A stretch of 64,000 nt of DNA from NCBI GenBank assembly GCA_033558025.1, contig JAUCEF010000009.1, positions 1,674,001-1,738,000 of the forward strand. The letters are read 5' to 3'. The position numbers were made by a program, and so were the translations under genes. Below the pieces are notes generated by a model. The model did not search any database. It was not told where the DNA came from and saw nothing but the letters and a program-made list of their open reading frames with translations. Below are positions 33,077 to 44,229 of this stretch, piece after piece. Positions within the stretch are counted from its first letter, which is position 1. Each line of letters opens with the position of its first letter. The stretch comes from Phytophthora sp. 'mugwort'. Taxonomy: Eukaryota > Oomycota > Peronosporomycetes > Peronosporales > Peronosporaceae.

Positions 33077-34489
33077 ATGTTGGCCTCTTTGCTCCGTTTT
33101 CGTGGCGCGCAGGCCTCCGCTTCGTCGGTGTCTCGTCGCTTCGCCAGCATGCAGGCCTCCGCGCCAACGGCCAAAGCGGTGCTGACGCCCGACGCCTCGG
33201 CGGACAAGTCCAAGCCCAGCGAGGCTGAGGTCCATGACGCGTATGTTCACCGGCCCGTGACGTATCCGCTGGACAAGATCAAGGTTGTGCTGTTGGAGAA
33301 TATCCACCCCCGCGCCAAGGAGGTCTTTGAGCGCGAAGGCTACGCGGTGGAGACGCACAAGCGCGCCATGTCGGGCGAGGAGCTCGCGAAGATCGGCGGC
33401 GATGCGCATATCCTTGGCATTCGGTCCAAGACGCAGCTGGACCCCGATTTCTTTAATACCGTGGGCTGGCACGAGCACCGCCTCTGGGCCGTGGGCTGCT
33501 TTTGTATCGGTACCAACCAGGTGGCGCTGCCCAACGCCGCCGCTACGGGTATCCCCGTGTTCAACGCGCCGTTCTCTAACACCCGCTCGGTGGCCGAAAA
33601 GACTTTGAGTGAGATCATTGCGTTGCACCGCAAGCTCTTCCAGCGCTCCACCGAGCTGCACCAGGGTATCTGGACCAAGTCGGCCACTGGAGCTCATGAA
33701 GTTCGTGGTACGACGCTCGGAATCATTGGATACGGACGCATTGGATCTCAAGTCTCGGTGCTGGCCGAGCTGCTCGGCATGAAAGTGGTGTTTTATGACC
33801 CCATTAAATGTTTGCCGCTTGGTAACGCTCGTCAAGTGAACACGCTCGAGGAGCTGCTTGGCTTGGCGGATGCCGTGACCCTCCATGTGCCTGCAACCCC
33901 TACCACCAACAAGATGATTAACCGTGAGACCATCGCGCAGATGAAGGACGGTGCGCTACTCGTCAACAACGCTCGCGGCTCGGTCATCGACATTGAGGCT
34001 GCTAAGGAGGCTGTCGAGAGCGGCAAGATTGCTGGTATGGCTGTAGATGTGTTTCCCAAGGAACCCGCCAAGAACGGGGAGCCGTTTGATACCCCCCTCC
34101 GTGGTCTGCCGAATGTGATTCTCACGCCCCATATTGGTGGAAGTACTGAGGAGGCCCAGGGCAACATCGCTGTGGAGGTGGCCACAAAACTGGTGCGTTA
34201 CATCAACGACGGCTCCACGACAACGTCCACCAACACGCCGGAGATCGACATGCTGCCGATCCGTAAGAACTCGATGCGCATCTTGCACATGCACCAGAAC
34301 GTGCCTGGCGTGTTGAGCAAGATCCACTCGGTGCTGTCTGACTACGGCATCAATGTGACGTCGCAGTACCTGCAGTCGGATCCTCGCCACGGCTACATCG
34401 CGCTTGAGGTGGAGAAATTCCACGCCAAGGTGGTCACGCGCGAGCTCGAGAAGATCAAGGAGACCATTTTCCTGCGCACTATCATTTAA
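33077..34489 (+). CDS. serA: D-3-phosphoglycerate dehydrogenase
   Basis: This enzyme oxidises 3-phosphoglycerate to 3-phosphohydroxypyruvate with NAD, the first step of serine synthesis. The frame from the ATG at 33077 gives 470 residues. Residues 1-50 are basic and alanine/serine-rich (LLRFRGAQASASSVSRRFAS), which suggests a mitochondrial targeting sequence. The substrate-binding start is KIKVVLLENIHPRAKEVFE. The NAD-binding Rossmann motif GIIGYGRIGSQ is near residue 215. Catalytic residues are in VNNARGSVID (Arg, near 299), DVFPKEP (Glu) and LTPHIGGSTEEAQ (His, near 351). A C-terminal ACT domain (about 395-470, LHMHQNVPGVLSKIHSVLSD) is the regulatory serine-binding type of the short SerA class. 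Codon use is strongly GC-third, as for a highly expressed housekeeping gene. Confidence 0.95.
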   Translation: MLASLLRFRGAQASASSVSRRFASMQASAPTAKAVLTPDASADKSKPSEAEVHDAYVHRPVTYPLDKIKVVLLENIHPRAKEVFEREGYAVETHKRAMSGEELAKIGGDAHILGIRSKTQLDPDFFNTVGWHEHRLWAVGCFCIGTNQVALPNAAATGIPVFNAPFSNTRSVAEKTLSEIIALHRKLFQRSTELHQGIWTKSATGAHEVRGTTLGIIGYGRIGSQVSVLAELLGMKVVFYDPIKCLPLGNARQVNTLEELLGLADAVTLHVPATPTTNKMINRETIAQMKDGALLVNNARGSVIDIEAAKEAVESGKIAGMAVDVFPKEPAKNGEPFDTPLRGLPNVILTPHIGGSTEEAQGNIAVEVATKLVRYINDGSTTTSTNTPEIDMLPIRKNSMRILHMHQNVPGVLSKIHSVLSDYGINVTSQYLQSDPRHGYIALEVEKFHAKVVTRELEKIKETIFLRTII

Positions 34490-35177
34490 GCGAGCCTCGC
34501 TCTGACATGATCGTCGTCGGTTCCATTGGTGGGCTCCAACGGAGGCTACAGCGTGCTGGAGACAAGAGGCTGTGACAACGCAAGACAGCAGATCAGCTAC
34601 TAACCCAAAAACGAAAATGTATGTGAACGACGTCGTGCTCGAGTGCTGACACTCGTGACTGTAGGCGCAATTGATGGAGGCGACAGTTGCTGTTTAACTA
34701 CCCTCCTGTTAGCAACTTGGTACGATACAGAACCTTTATTAAAGTCCTCATAGAGATACAGTAAATAGCTATCACAGTACCAAACATCCCAATACAATAC
34801 CCGCCTGCATCGTCCATTTATAGGCGACGCTAGGCTATATATTGACGGCAACAAAATTACTACATCAGGCAACTGCTAAAGTCTGAAACGAGTCTCCAAC
34901 TTCGAAAACTTCAGAGCTTTTCTTCAGCAAAACATAGCTGACGTGGTGTTAACTTCCTGCACCACTTCCGTCACAACACAAGCAAAGAATAACAATAGTG
35001 GCCATTTGAGGTCAGTCGAATGGAGGCGTGCAAAGCCTCCGCGTTTGCTTCATTAGTAAACCAAAAGCGGACGTGCCGCAGCGTCCCCATCAAACCGACC
35101 GCGTCTTTTTCTCTCGTCGAGGGCAGGCCGTTCTCTCAATCTCAATCAGTTCCTAGTCCACAGGGTGGTTTGCGAAT
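34490..35177. other. Intergenic region between convergent genes
   Basis: Holds the 3' flanks of the phosphoglycerate dehydrogenase gene (+) and the eL43 gene (-). No further coding signal. Confidence 0.5.
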
Positions 35178-35755
35178 CTACGCCGAGGCGTCATCGCGGA
35201 TTTTGCGAAGACGAGCCAGAGTGGAGCGCACCGTTGCGGCCGAGGCCGTGTTCAGCAGATAAGCGCCGCCGGCGATGGTCTTGTGGCACGAGCGGCACTC
35301 CCAGATGCCCGTCACGTTGCGCTTGATCGAGTCCTTGCCGCAGAACACGCAGTTGTACTTGGAATGCTGCGAGATTTCGATCTTCTTCACCACCTTACGA
35401 AGCGAAGAGCCGTAGCGCGTGCCGTACTTGCCGCAAATGCCAACTTTTTTAGTGCGCTTGCCCTATACAGTCATTCAATCACAACCACACCGTCAGCCAT
35501 CTGTGCGCACGTCTCACGCCAGGTTGCAGCCCCCGGACCGCCCACTTCGCCCCGCAATTTCCTGTCTGTCTGTCAGCGTCTCTATATCGGGAGAAAAGTT
35601 GCTGCACTTTGTCGCCAGGTTCCGTCACGTCTACGGGATGACAGAGCGTACGCTCGGCACGACTGGGCAGTATAAAGCGAGGGGAAGTAGAGAGGCACAA
35701 AGGAGCTGCATGCCTATTAGCGGGAGGGGGGTGAAACACAGCGCCGCCTCACCAT
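35178..35755 (-). CDS. RPL37A: Large-subunit ribosomal protein eL43 (L37a)
   Basis: Component of the cytosolic 60S ribosomal subunit. The second exon, 35462-35178, encodes [20 protein letters not shown] followed by [20 protein letters not shown], and ends [12 protein letters not shown]. The zinc ribbon CxxC...CxxC (CVFCGKD and CRSCHK) is intact. The first exon is only the start codon: ATG at 35755-35753 is followed directly by GTGAGG, and a 290-bp intron (35752-35463) ends in TATAG before GGC. The product is 95 residues, close to the usual 92. An intron directly after the start codon is common in ribosomal protein genes. The frame inside exon 2 that begins MVKK is only the C-terminal part. 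Confidence 0.85.
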
Positions 35756-36190
35756 TTTAGACTCTTGAGATTATCCGGAGAGAAATCGACTTTGAAAAGT
35801 GAAGAGGTCTTGCGCTCCCAACAGCAGGCTCAGCCAACGATTGAATGGCCCGAGCGAACCGCCAGACTTTCCGCCAATCCAGCAGAAGCAAATGTATTTC
35901 GGCCAATGTCCTAGCAGTTTGTATTATGATGTGGGTCACATCATTTAGTCTTGTTTTCATCGGTTTTGACGGGGACGACACGTTAAGCTCCCTCTCAAAC
36001 TCGATTACAAAAGGCGTAACGGCGCCTAGGCGCTGGCAAAATGGGCTGCGTTTCCGAGGCGACGTAGTGCCTTGAGAACGGCGAGATGATCGGTCGTAAG
36101 CAACGCAAACGTAAGCGCTTCGTTTGCTTGTTCCAACCAGGCTACAATATGTAAATTTCACGCTGTGAAGACCATGAAATTGCAGCTAAA
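35756..36190. other. Divergent spacer between eL43 and the EF-hand/RCC1 gene
   Basis: About 430 bp separate the eL43 start (-) from the first coding-like sequence of the next gene (+), so a shared divergent promoter region is possible. The frames at 35757-36161 (-) and 35845-36075 (+) overlap on opposite strands and have no domain. Confidence 0.4.
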
Positions 36191-36229
36191 CTTGGTTGCC
36201 TCTTTCCTATGTGTCGTCCCTGTTTGAAG

Positions 36230-39200
36230 GTGTGGTCTACGTCGATGGCATCCCGATCGAGTCCACGCTGCTGGACGCCGGCGAGTCCGGACTCAAAGGC
36301 GAAGAGAAGAGCGATCCCACGTCACTAGTAGCGCTGGATCCGCGAGCTGTACGTGTCAATCACTAGCCTTGAGACCAAAATTCAGAGACTGACTCACCGT
36401 CCACTTTACACGCAGTTATTTGACAAATACGATACAGACGCGTCCGGAGACATCGATTTGGAAGAGTTCAAGGTGCTACTTCACGACTTGGGCGTCAAGC
36501 TGACGGAGCCCAAGGCGCGCGCGTATTTCAAACGCTGCGACCGACGACGACGAGGTTGCATCTCGTTTGAGGAGTTCCGACTGGCGCTGTACACGTGCGA
36601 CCCTAAGAATCCCGGTCGGACGGGAGGCTTTGCCCCAGGACAGTCGCTGGCACCGAAAGATCTGTTCGAAATGTTTGACAAGGACGAAGAAGGCGCGATT
36701 GATCGAGCCACGTTCCTGGAGCTGCTGGAGTTCATGGGACATAAAATGCCACTGGACAAGATGGAAGAACTCTTTGCGACGTATGAGGATGTACGTATAG
36801 AGGGGGGATTTGTTGCTGCAGGTGGAGATGATGAATGCTGACTATGTTGTTGTTGTTTATGATAGTCAGAGCTCGAGATGATGCCGTATATGCAGTTCAA
36901 GAAGGCTTGGCTATCTTTCGTTGACGTACAAGCTGAACTTCGATTGCGAGGCGAGAGATTCAATCGCTTCTTGCCGCCCAAAATGCTCGCAAAGAAGCTG
37001 GCGATGGTTGTAAATCTAGAAGAAAAGCAAGAGGCCATGACACTATTGGAGGCCAACAGTACGTTAAGTGATGAGATCGTGGCAGCGCAGCGGTGTCAAC
37101 TGGTGCAGGAAGCGCGTTGTCTTGCTCAGGTGGCGTTGGCCGAGGCTTTGGATGCTGCTGGCCAGGTCTACGTATTTGGAAAAGGAGCCTATCAACGGTT
37201 TGACACTGAGCCCAAGGAGCCCGACTTCGTCGACTTCATGGAATATAGTATCGTGCGTGAGTTGTGGCAACAACGAGTTTGTTCATCTACTGGATCAAGT
37301 ACCGGCGCCATTACTGCTATCAACTCCGACGCAAACACTCAAGGTGGATTAAAAAAAAAAAACTCAAAGCCAGTGCAGTCAATATCACGTCCCGCTGGTG
37401 TGAAACCACACAAAAGTACCAAGAACAACAGCGGGAATGAAGATAAGCGACTGTCTTTATCCAAAACGAAGCTCGAGACCTCAGCACAGGCGTTTGCAGA
37501 CCGCCAGGTCTCCAAGGCGACTGCGTTCTTATGGGGGAAGCGTGTGAATCAAGTGGCGTGTGGCGCGGCTGTTGCATATGCGCTTACAGATGCTGGTCAA
37601 GTGTTCTGCTGGGGTGGCAACAAACGGCAATGGCGATATTTCTACGACGAAGTCACGGTTGCAAACGGATTTTCTCCTACTGGCAGCGATCTTCGTAGCT
37701 CTAGTAACTCTGTCAGTGGTGACGCCCTGTTTGGCTCACAACGAGATTCTGGACTGCTGCGCACCCCGCTCACGACGCGTAGCGACATGCTGAGGCTGTT
37801 TGCCCTGCCTTCTCAAGTGACTAAAAGCCATGAAACTCACGACAAGCTTAGTCTCCGGCAAAAGTACGCGAAAGTTTTCGAGAAACCTCTGCCAGTCACT
37901 CTCACAGATGAAGACAAACGTAAAAGGCTACAACTTGTGGGTCAGTATTATGGTCTATTGGATCCAGTCGCTCCTCCAGTGCTCGGAAAGCCTGTTGTGC
38001 AGCCGTCTCTTAGTGATCTCATGGAGACGGTGGAGCCCGAGCTGGATGTGGATGAGTTGTCCCTCTCCCTCTACATGCGCGGAGTAGAATTGACAAAACC
38101 GACGCGCGTGGCTCTATTAGAGACACTTGGAGAGTGTCTAGAGCTTGAAATCGAATGCATTGGGGACAAATTTCACGAGCGTATGAAGCAACAAGATGAG
38201 ATTGCACGACGCTATCGCAAGGAGCGGCGCGAAAAGCCGATGATGAGTATAGTCGCAAAAACGAATGCACTTTGGTATGAAATGAGTGAATTGCGAGAAC
38301 AAATGGCTAAAGCTGAGCGAGAACGTCTTACTAAAGGCGAAGAGGAATACCACAACATGAAGCGCAAGATCACAAATACTACTCAAAAGCTCAAACGACG
38401 AGCACGAGAAGGACATTCAGCGATCGTTGCAGATAACAGCAATAGCCGAAAAGAAGGCGCCAAGACAGACCAAAGTTTTGGTAAACATGACGAAGAAAGT
38501 CTGCTGTATATCAATGGATTGACGGCTCGAGGTCCTCCTTTGCAGTTTTTCAACGGCTCGCAAGCTCTGCAGAGTATTGCGGTGGGATCGCGCCATGCGA
38601 TCGCAATTCATTCGACCGGAAAGTTGTATGCGTGGGGAGTTGGTTCCTTTGGGCGCTTGGGTGGGGCTCAAAACCCAGCGACAGATAATGATCGTACCGA
38701 AAGTGGGGAAAAGCAAAGCAATAATGACAATAATGACGATATTCCCGTCAATTTGTGGCACCGTGACGCCTACACAGCGCAGGTCATTCCAGCAGTACGT
38801 CACGTTCGATTTCGAGCTGTTTCGTGCGGGTTTGGCCATAGTCTGGCGCTTTCTACCGATGGTACAGTGTACGCTTGGGGATCTGCGACGCATGGTAAGC
38901 TTGGCATAGGCCCCGTTCAAGTCCAAGAGAGCTTCACACTGGCACCAATAGCACTCTCTTCCTTGACTAGTTTTGGGATCCGTGTGCGGAGGATTGCTTG
39001 CGGACCATCACACTCTGCACTAGTGACTGTAGATGGCGCATTGTTTGTGTGGGGATGTGGAGACGGTGGAAGACTGGGACTCGGAGACGGCCGAGACATC
39101 GGTGAGGATCGGATACCACGTAATGGCGGTCAACTTGGCGTGATTCCAACACCTACGCACGTAGCTGCACCTTTTGCACAAGAAAAACTGGTGGAAGTCG

Positions 39201-40921
39201 CTTGTGGAGCTGCCCACACGGTGGTTTTGAGTGTTTTAGAAAGAAACAGCTGTGGGCAGCCAAGTGGTGGCGGGAGTGTCTACGTGGCTGGAAGTAATCA
39301 TGCTTTAGACAAGTTTACACCGGAATTCACTCGTGTTGTAATCGAAGACGCAGCTTCGAGGGTCATGGCGACGAAGGTCAGCTGTGGACCAGCACACACT
39401 GCACTATTAAGCACTGAGGGCGAGCTGTACACTTGGGGAAAGAACGTTGGCGGTAGCACAGGACATGCTGTAAGTATACCTCTCGTCTCCCAACCCACGC
39501 GTGTTGGCTGCATGTTTGAGCGTCCTCGCAACTTGTGTCTCAATGAGGCTGTGATAGCCACTCAAAGCAGTCAAAATGCTAGTGCTCTTGCAGAATTTGC
39601 CTTGGATGGAGATCACGCTGCAAGAGAACTCAAAAAGAGACGACAGAATCGACGCGCTAGTGGCCAAGACCGAGCACAGCTCAGCACTGCTGCGAGATTT
39701 GCACAAACGCAGCAGGAATTATGTCCATTCTGGCAAGTAGCGCTGGCTGAACGCTGTCGGATTGTATCGATTCGAATTCTGTTGGTATCTCCGAGCTTTA
39801 CCGATCCCGACTTATCGCCGAGATCGATGATATCGACGAAGCGAACGCGATGTGCAGCCTCAGCTGGCGGTCTAAAGTATGCAATAATGGTCTCGGAGGA
39901 CGCATTTGACCTGGATCTTCGAGGCAAGCAGTCTCTTGCCAAGGCGAGAGGTCAAAGCGTGCACATTTCCTTAAGTGCTGCCAATCAGAGTGAACTTATA
40001 TGGGTGGCACCAGCAGATACGTTTGGAAGCTTCGTTCGAGTTCAGCTTGAGAGTAACAGCGGTGTTTCAATGTTAAGCTTGGAGCGCGTTGAAGTGTTTG
40101 GCTCATCTTGCGACCAGTATGTGGGTCCTCGAGTTAGCGATGTGGTGTGCGCTGAGGGAATGACAATTGCAATTTGTACGCCTCTTACCGGGAATGAGGA
40201 GCTACGTGAGAAGTTCCAGCGTGCTATTCGAGCAGATCACGCCAGTTTAAGTGTATTGGCTCAATTGGAGACATTTCATGCGTTTGTGCGTGAAGAAATG
40301 CAACAAACTCAAACACACGAAGCTTTGTATGCGGCGAGCCAAATCGCTAGAAACGGCAGCGAGAAGAGAGACGTGGCCATTGCAATTGCCGCTCTTGAGG
40401 CTAAACAACGAGCACAAGCGTGCGTGCTTTGCAGACCTAAAGTACCGTGTGTGATCTGCGAATTGGAGAGACAGGTACAAATTACTAAGCAAAACCAGCG
40501 GGTAGTACCAAGCGCTCTACCTTCCACGACTACGCAGCAACATGATTTCGTGAAAAACTCGACGAATGGACGGAGAAAACTTGGAAAGCTTTTAGATTCG
40601 CCTGCTCGTGTCACGTTTGCAACACGTCCAGAAATGATATTGACGTTGGACGCGTTGTGTGCTGAGTTTCTTGCACTCGAGACGCGTTCCAAGGAGGAAG
40701 AGCAAGAGCAAAAGCTTCTAGAGCTCGAGTTGATGGATCCTGCCGCGCTCGCTCGCGCAAAGCAGGAAGAAGAGGTTTTTGCGTCCGGACAAGCGAGTGC
40801 TAGCCCTGCGATTCCTCTGGTTGCGCCCAATATGCGTCAATTGTTTGGCAGATTGTTAACCTCGGCAGGTTGGCTTGGTCGTAAGAGACCAGAGAAAACG
40901 ACGTTGGAATTGAGCCAATAG
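36230..40921 (+). CDS. EF-hand / RCC1-repeat / discoidin-like multidomain protein
   Basis: The main body is exon 36353-36790, a 75-bp GT-AG intron (36791-36865), then exon 36866-40921. Joining gives LFATYEDSELEMMPYMQFKK. EF-hand 1 is canonical (DTDASGDIDLEE), the second is degenerate (CDRRRRGCISFEE), the third is DKDEEGAIDRAT. RCC1 repeats follow: GKLYAWGVGSFGRLG, GTVYAWGSATHGKLGIG, ALFVWGCGDGGRLGLGDG and GELYTWGKNVGGSTG. Then comes a discoidin/F5-8C-like segment (ATQSSQNASALAEFALDGD...FWQVALAERC) and a cysteine-rich tail (CVLCRPKVPCVICELE). Calcium-regulated binding is inferred. The 5' end is unsure. A coding-like exon at 36230-36345 (VVYVDGIPIESTLLDAGESG) is one base out of frame with RELYVSITSLETKIQRL, which has TAG just upstream at 36329. 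An upstream exon or frameshift is needed. Confidence 0.8.
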
Positions 40922-42070
40922 ATCCAGGATTTGTATCGTGCGTGGTTTATCTGCGGTCATTTCTCGAACATCACGAGTGAATCGAACGATACGTTTGGCC
41001 TTGTTGGCGCACCGGTCGAGGAACGCCATTCATCTTCTCGTGGAATTTTGTGAGCGTCCTGAAGGTTCCTGGGATTAATACTAAGAAACGTAGCTCTTCG
41101 TGTATCGGTCTCGATCACTTTAACGTGCGAGCAGGATTTGTAGCTATATCACGAGTATCTTGACAGAATTTTAATACGGGATGCAACCTGGGCAGGTGTT
41201 CAGCCTCTTGACTAGTTAGTACGCTTATGTTATGCAGACCGACTACGAGAACGAAGATATTAAACTTCTTCCCGGATGCAACAGTTTCATGGCGATGGAG
41301 TTATCCGACGCACAATCGTCACAAATTATTACGAGTCAATACATGTAATACATATTATGCTTCAAGACTCTGAATGAGTTCACAAGTCCCGATGAGCTAT
41401 ATTGAATTCCAGCATACAGTACTTGCCAATGCTGGTCGGTTCACCAACAGTGAGTTGCAGCGGCCAATACAATTTTCAAGCTGTTTGGGAATCGGCCAAA
41501 CCCATTCCATATGGTACGGCAGGTTTCGACTAAATCCGATTGCATATTTAATGGTGACAATTGTTAGCTAGTGCGTTTGCGAGATTTTGGCGCGTCGATT
41601 CAACCAAGCGACCGCGGACTTCGCACAATTACACAAGTGTGTTTAGATTTTTGGTCGATTTTGCAGGTCAATCTGGCTGCGTCGATTTGACCAACCGACC
41701 GCGGGATTCCGACTAGAGCGCACAATAGCTATACACAAAGAGAGCGCGACGCTTCACTGGTTCGAAATTAAAATCAGCCATCGCTGGAGTCCAACGTAAC
41801 GCCACATTCCACTAAAGTCCTGGTCAGAATTTATTCGGACAGCCAAAAAATCGCAATAACTTCTGTTCTAGGGCGAATCAATGGTCTCTATTTAGATATG
41901 GGTAGCCAATCACCTCGGCAAATAGCGGGTTTGCGCTAACATGGTGCTTCGGTGCCCTCCCATACAACTGCAATATTGGGGACTTGGCCACAATGAATCG
42001 GACAAAGGAGCATACTTTATTTCATATTAACAGAATAATTGTCACACTCGATTGGTGGCTCCCAGCGCTC
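40922..42070. other. Intergenic region with short direct repeats
   Basis: No gene. It contains a pair of 32-bp imperfect direct repeats (separate entry). Near 41820, GTCAGAATTTATTCGGACAG looks like the terminal sequence of Tc1-type elements and may be the left end of the remnant that follows. Confidence 0.45.
41592..41711. repeat. Pair of imperfect 32-bp direct repeats
   Basis: GCGTCGATTCAACCAAGCG with ACCGCGGACTTCG at 41592 recurs as GCGTCGATTTGACCAACCG with ACCGCGGGATTCCG at 41679. Spacing is 87 bp. Function is unknown. Confidence 0.6.
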
Positions 42071-42074
42071 ATTA

Positions 42075-42870
42075 CTAAATGGGACGAAGAGCACAAGTAA
42101 CGAAACAGGAGCGTGCCGAATTTTCGGCCTGCGTGAGAGCCTTCGATATCGCTGCCCTCAGGTAGCGCTCGAAGGACACTATCTGCCGTGTTATCCGCGG
42201 GGGTAGCGCTGCGACGGCGAGCAAGAAGACCAAGAAGACCAAGCCACGAGGACCCCCGCTCTCCCTGCGCGTGAAGTGCGCCGCGCCGTCCGTATCATGG
42301 CCACAAGCTCGAACACCTCGGCCCAACTCAAGGCCCGCGCTGAAACCAAGGCGTCCGCCCGCGTTCGCGACCACCTTTTCGTTGTAGACTATCTAGTCGC
42401 ACGAAACTGGAGAGCACGCTGGACTTGACACACGCCGCGGACCGGGACTGGGCGAAAGCCATGGTCACGCGCAGCCGGACTAACGTCATTTTCAGTGACA
42501 GAAAATCAATCTCGACGGTCCAGACGGCTACAAGTCGTCTGGCGTGATCTGCGTGTCCGGTCCAAAGTTTGTCAAGCGGCATCAAGGCGGGGGAATCCTC
42601 CAATGTGTGGGCGGCGTTCTGCGGGGATGGGAAGAGACTAATGTCGGCAACTTTACGCAATGATATTATACCGTATAAAAAAATATATGGTAAAACCCGT
42701 TAGACAAATGGCTGCACAATCACCAAGTCAGTGGACCACCCGAAAACGGTGTTGGCGAAGCTGCAACTACCTCGATCACTGCGAGACAATACTTCGTCGG
42801 CATCCAACTTTAGAGGCATTCATGCGGATATCGCCGCTTAAAATGACTACTTAGATGTCGTGCGATAGCC
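42075..42870 (+). pseudogene. Tc1/mariner transposase remnant
   Basis: Plus-strand pieces in several frames match a Tc1-type transposase. An N-terminal helix-turn-helix region (VTKQERAEFSACVRAFDIAA) comes first, then TSSNTSAQLKARAETKASAR, LESTLDLTHAADRDWAKAM and VIFSD. In a shifted frame, NLDGPDGYKSSGVICVS and KFVKRHQGGGILQCVGGVL follow, equivalent to the FSDEKKFNLDGPDG...GGGSVMVWG block. The catalytic aspartate in FSD is present. Frameshifts occur near 42240, 42400 and 42500. Downstream of 42660 the signal fades. It is not closely related to the two Tc1-type elements at 17 and 50 kb. Confidence 0.65.
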
Positions 42871-43700
42871 ACATGGAAACAGGCAGAATGGGTGTTCATC
42901 TGGTGGTGGAGCAGGAATCCTCAAACTGCTGAGGCGATCCAAACTCACCGACGGTTGTCAGACAGCCGAGGGTACTCCGATTGGCATGGAGGTAGTTGAG
43001 GTTCTTCTGACCTTGTGTACCCGTCGGTGGGGTGAGGTTGCGCTCTCCCTGCGCTCGCTAAAGCTATTTGGGGGTCGTTGTTGAAGCCGTATGGACGGTA
43101 TTTGGGCAAAAATGCTACAGGTGTCTTCAACTACTGTACTGGTACGTTTCGCTTAGGTACTCTAACTGGGATTGTTGGGGTGGCAGCTGCGCGGATATGC
43201 TTCACGCGGCTGTCAGGGTATTGCGATCGTGTCTTGAACGAGCTTGATCGCGGAGGGGGGGGGGGTCCTTGGGTGTGTCTTTGTCCATTCTGTTGTCTAT
43301 CGCCTCCTGTTGGCGGGATCTTGCGGAGGGGGGATGCGATCGATCTGGCCAAAGAATCCAGCGGGTTCTTGATCGTCGGGAGGGCCATGTACTTTCCAGC
43401 CCAGAATGAGGATGCTGCTTGTGTTGTAGAAGGGATATCGAAGTCTGTATAATCCATGCTAAATACGCAAGCTATCTCTCATCCTTTCTGCTTGCTCATC
43501 CGTCGCTTACTCTCTGCGCTGGCTTAATATAATGTTCCACTTGTATCACGATCGCGACATCTGTGTCGAAGTAATGACATCTTTGTACCCACTAACCACT
43601 TGATCGCACTCGTGCTAGAATGATGGTGGCAGATCCGACCTTGATCATATAATAATCATCTAGTTAGAAATAATTGGTGATCAGGTCCAGCCCAGGTTCA
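42871..43700. other. Unassigned region with a G-rich tract
   Basis: A plus-strand frame at 43078-43452 (124 residues) includes a run of glycine codons from a 10-base G tract. It has no recognisable domain. The opposite strand is equally open. I do not call a gene. Confidence 0.35.
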
Positions 43701-44229
43701 ACCCCAATATGTTGGTCTCGATCAGCCCCCATCTGGATCAGCATAAATCTCCGCCAATCTAAACCGCGTCTTGCCGTCCATCATGCAGGTTGGGACCGCA
43801 CCGGAATTTCCAGGCGCTCCGCCATAATCTGGTTCACCTGATGCTATGGACATGACAGGTCATCGAATGGCTTCGCTTCAATGGTTGTACATCTCACAAT
43901 CCTTGGCGCCGAACAATGAAAAACTGCAGAGTAGATGTATACACAGTACAGTGATGAGATAGAGTCAACCATCGCTGCTAAGATGTTTTGCTGATTACAG
44001 TGCGGTAGCCTATACTAAGCGCTCGATGCATTTGGAAGCTTCTCAAGTTTTCTCCACTACGTAGGTCGTCTTCACGTCACGTTCAGCAGCCTTCTTCAGA
44101 GCACCATTCGAGTATTAGCGGTTGCCCACGCACATCTATATGGGAATGTAACCGGGACGGATATCAAAGACATCACGACGTTCAAGCAAGACAGACTGGG
44201 GGTGGTTGTTGTACACCAGTACAACATGA

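Noticed and set aside
33038..33886. 282-residue minus-strand open frame antisense to phosphoglycerate dehydrogenase
   Set aside because: It mirrors the GC-rich codons of a clearly real gene and has no domain of its own.
36174..36227. Short frame starting MKLQLNLVASFLCVVPV, like a signal peptide
   Set aside because: It stops after 17 codons and is out of frame with the following coding-like sequence.
43078..43452. 124-residue frame with a glycine run
   Set aside because: Depends on a G homopolymer and is equally open on the other strand, no domain.
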